Assembly: GCA_948805675.1 (NCBI GenBank)
Contig: CAQIBN010000002.1
Coordinates: 124,001-188,000 of the forward strand
DNA from: an uncultured Clostridia bacterium
GTDB lineage: Bacteria > Bacillota > Clostridia > TANB77 > CAG-508
Length of the DNA: 64,000 nt
Direction: 5' to 3'
Both the position numbers and the translations under genes were made by a program. The notes beneath the pieces are model-generated. The model ran no database searches, was not told where the DNA came from, and was given only the letters and a program-made list of their open reading frames with translations. This document shows, in pieces, positions 62,328 through 64,000 of the stretch; position 1 is the stretch's first letter, and every line of letters begins with the position of its first letter.

Positions 62328-64000
62328 TTATATATCTAGATTTTTTACATATTTAGCATTTGCTTCTATAAATTGTCTTCTTGGAGCAATTTCATCTCCC
62401 ATTAATATTGTAAAAATTTCGTCTGCCTTAATTGCATCTTCTAATTTTACTTTAACTAAGATTCTTGTTTCTGGATTCATTGTTGTTTCCCAAAGTTGCT
62501 CTGGATTCATTTCTCCTAAACCTTTATATCTCTGAATAGATATTCCATCTCTTCCAATCTCCTGCAAATTCTTTTCCATTTCTTCATCTGTATAACAATA
62601 AATATCCTTCATCCCTCTTTTTGACAATTTATATAATGGTGGTTGAGCTAAATATACATTGCCATTTTCTATAAGTGGTCTCATATATCTAAAGAAAAAA
62701 GTTAATAATAATGTTCTAATATGTGAACCATCAACATCAGCATCTGCCATAATTATTACTTTCCCATATCTAATTTTACTAACATCAAAATCTGCACCTA
62801 TACCTGCGCCTACAGCCAAAATAACAGGTTGAAGTTTATCATTATTATAAATCTTATCAGCTCTAGATTTCTCAACATTTAACATCTTTCCCCAAAGAGG
62901 TAATATTGCCTGAAATTTTCTATCTCTCCCCTGTTTAGCACTTCCTCCTGCAGAGTCACCCTCTACTATATAAACTTCACATTCTTCAGGATTCTTACTA
63001 CTACAATCTGCTAATTTACCTGGTAAGGTAGTAGACTCTAAAGCATTTTTTCTTCTAACCAATTCCCTTGCTTTTCTTGCTGCTTCTCTGGCTCTTGAAG
63101 CACTTATACATTTTTCTAATATTGATTTTGCAACATTAGGATTTTCCTCTAAAAATGTAGATAATGCTTCATTTACCAGACTTTGAACTATTCCCGTAAC
63201 ATTACTGTTTCCTAGTTTTGTTTTAGTTTGTCCTTCAAATTGTGGCTCTCTAACTTTTACAGAAATGACTGCAGTAATACCTTCTCTTATATCTTCTCCC
63301 TGAAGATTACCGTCTTTTTCTTTTAAGATATTATGAGATTTTGCATATTCATTAAAGGTTTTGGTTAGTGCTCTTTTAAATCCCTCTAAATGTGTACCAC
63401 CTTCGATTGTATTAATATTATTAACAAAAGAATAAATATTTTCTGAATATGCTGTTGTATATTGAAATGCAATTTCAACAGGCACCTCTCCATCCTTTTC
63501 AATATAAACAGGTTTTTGATTTATTTTTTCTTTATTCTTGTTTAAATATTCAACAAAAGAATTTAAACCTCCTTCAAAACAAAATTCAGCTTTTTTAGGT
63601 GTTTCTCCTCTTTTATCTTCAATACTAATAAATAGTCCTTTTGTTAGAAATGCCATTTCTCTAAATCTATTTTCTAATGTTTCATAGTCATATTCTAATG
63701 TTTCAAATATAGTATCATCTGCAAGAAACCTAACTTTTGTACCAGTTTCCTTAGATTCACCTATCTTAATTAATTTTTGGACAGTTTTTCCTCTCTCAAA
63801 TTTCATTTGAAAAATCCCACCATCTCTTTGAATTGTAACTTCTGCCCAATTAGATAGTGCATTAACTACAGAAGCACCAACACCATGAAGACCTCCTGAA
63901 ACCTTATATCCACTATCACCTCCAAATTTTCCTCCAGCATTCAATTGTGTATATACAGTTTCTGCTGCTGATATTTTTGTTTTTGGGTGAATTTCTACTG
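62328..64000 (-). CDS. gyrB: DNA gyrase subunit B, 5' end outside window
   Basis: The frame continues past the right edge (upstream codons VEIHPKTKISAAETVYTQLNAGG). Seen here: the end of the GHKL ATPase (GGLHGVGASVVNALS), transducer domain (TAYSENIYSFVNNINTIEGG), Toprim with EVYIVEGDSAGG and DADVDGSHIRTLLLTFFFRYM, and the C-terminal QRYKGLGEMNPEQLW tail. Missing is roughly the first 90 residues. It acts with GyrA (54072-56507). Between them lie the VirB4-like operon and the dyad repeats. Confidence 0.97.
   Translation of the reverse strand, partial: VEIHPKTKISAAETVYTQLNAGGKFGGDSGYKVSGGLHGVGASVVNALSNWAEVTIQRDGGIFQMKFERGKTVQKLIKIGESKETGTKVRFLADDTIFETLEYDYETLENRFREMAFLTKGLFISIEDKRGETPKKAEFCFEGGLNSFVEYLNKNKEKINQKPVYIEKDGEVPVEIAFQYTTAYSENIYSFVNNINTIEGGTHLEGFKRALTKTFNEYAKSHNILKEKDGNLQGEDIREGITAVISVKVREPQFEGQTKTKLGNSNVTGIVQSLVNEALSTFLEENPNVAKSILEKCISASRAREAARKARELVRRKNALESTTLPGKLADCSSKNPEECEVYIVEGDSAGGSAKQGRDRKFQAILPLWGKMLNVEKSRADKIYNNDKLQPVILAVGAGIGADFDVSKIRYGKVIIMADADVDGSHIRTLLLTFFFRYMRPLIENGNVYLAQPPLYKLSKRGMKDIYCYTDEEMEKNLQEIGRDGISIQRYKGLGEMNPEQLWETTMNPETRILVKVKLEDAIKADEIFTILMGDEIAPRRQFIEANAKYVKNLDI

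Overview
The window looks like chromosome from a very A+T-rich, spore-forming, Clostridia-type Firmicute. It carries an alpha/beta-type small acid-soluble spore protein, a SleB/YpeB cortex-lysis pair, the Bacillus-like order tadA - SRP RNA - dnaX - ybaB - recR, strong GGAGG ribosome sites, and gyrB/gyrA. A gut clostridial origin is an inference from the composition and the reductase-terminated NRPS. All coordinates and codon counts were made by eye.

Layout: 1-9.8 kb is housekeeping and spore genes (murF start, SASP, ypeB, sleB, a glycolipid-type glycosyltransferase, recR, ybaB, dnaX, SRP RNA, tadA, a TtcA-like tRNA thiolase). 10.0-10.4 kb holds a decayed RepA_N plasmid-type replication gene. 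10.95-21.25 kb is a genomic island inserted in the anticodon loop of a tRNA-Arg(ACG) gene, which it splits in two. The island carries its own intact tRNA-Arg(ACG), integrase, excisionase-like protein, a seven-copy repeat array, a broken cupin gene, a GNAT/P-loop fusion, an alcohol dehydrogenase, an ASCH + PIN-GNAT-EVE-like + XRE + ASCH cassette, and an array of hairpins. 21.4-24.1 kb: a Rieske flavoprotein and an HtrA protease. 24.2-31.7 kb: a C-A-T-reductase NRPS with an Asn-like specificity code, co-transcribed with a histidine kinase and followed by an HD-GYP response regulator. 31.8-47.4 kb: tex, an ABC-F ATPase, CorA, a VanW protein, a LexA-like repressor, a CBM protein, an SDR, tRNAs, pyrF, pyrC and cysS. 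47.5-50.9 kb and 56.7-61.4 kb: two halves of a type IV secretion-like system without a visible relaxase, separated by dnaD, dnaC and gyrA. The second half sits between gyrB and gyrA. The window ends inside gyrB.

The most striking signal is a codon pattern. In about 17,600 codons I found only three in-frame CGG codons, although CGG occurs out of frame many times and CGT, CGC and CGA are used as arginine. All three CGG codons lie exactly where the conserved protein requires a +1 shift, and in each case skipping the C lets the ribosome read GGA (Gly) and restores the rest of the family: the NRPS adenylation domain (26087), the GTGLGL ATP-binding box of the histidine kinase (30370), and the C-terminus of a small island protein (19052-19054, minus strand). 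The shared context is CGGAT. This suggests that CGG is unassigned or very poorly decoded here and serves as a +1 recoding signal. A systematic sequencing or assembly error, or coincident decay, are the alternatives to exclude.

Long gene-free stretches: 115-642 (one strong hairpin), 9760-10636 (repA remnant, inverted repeats), 12918-13576 (repeat array), 20210-20588 (hairpin array), 20940-21242 (integrase arm-type boxes), 50882-51251 (nothing but a dnaD promoter region), 53282-54031 (decayed repeat-like tract) and 61394-62327 (low-complexity sequence, then dyad repeats).
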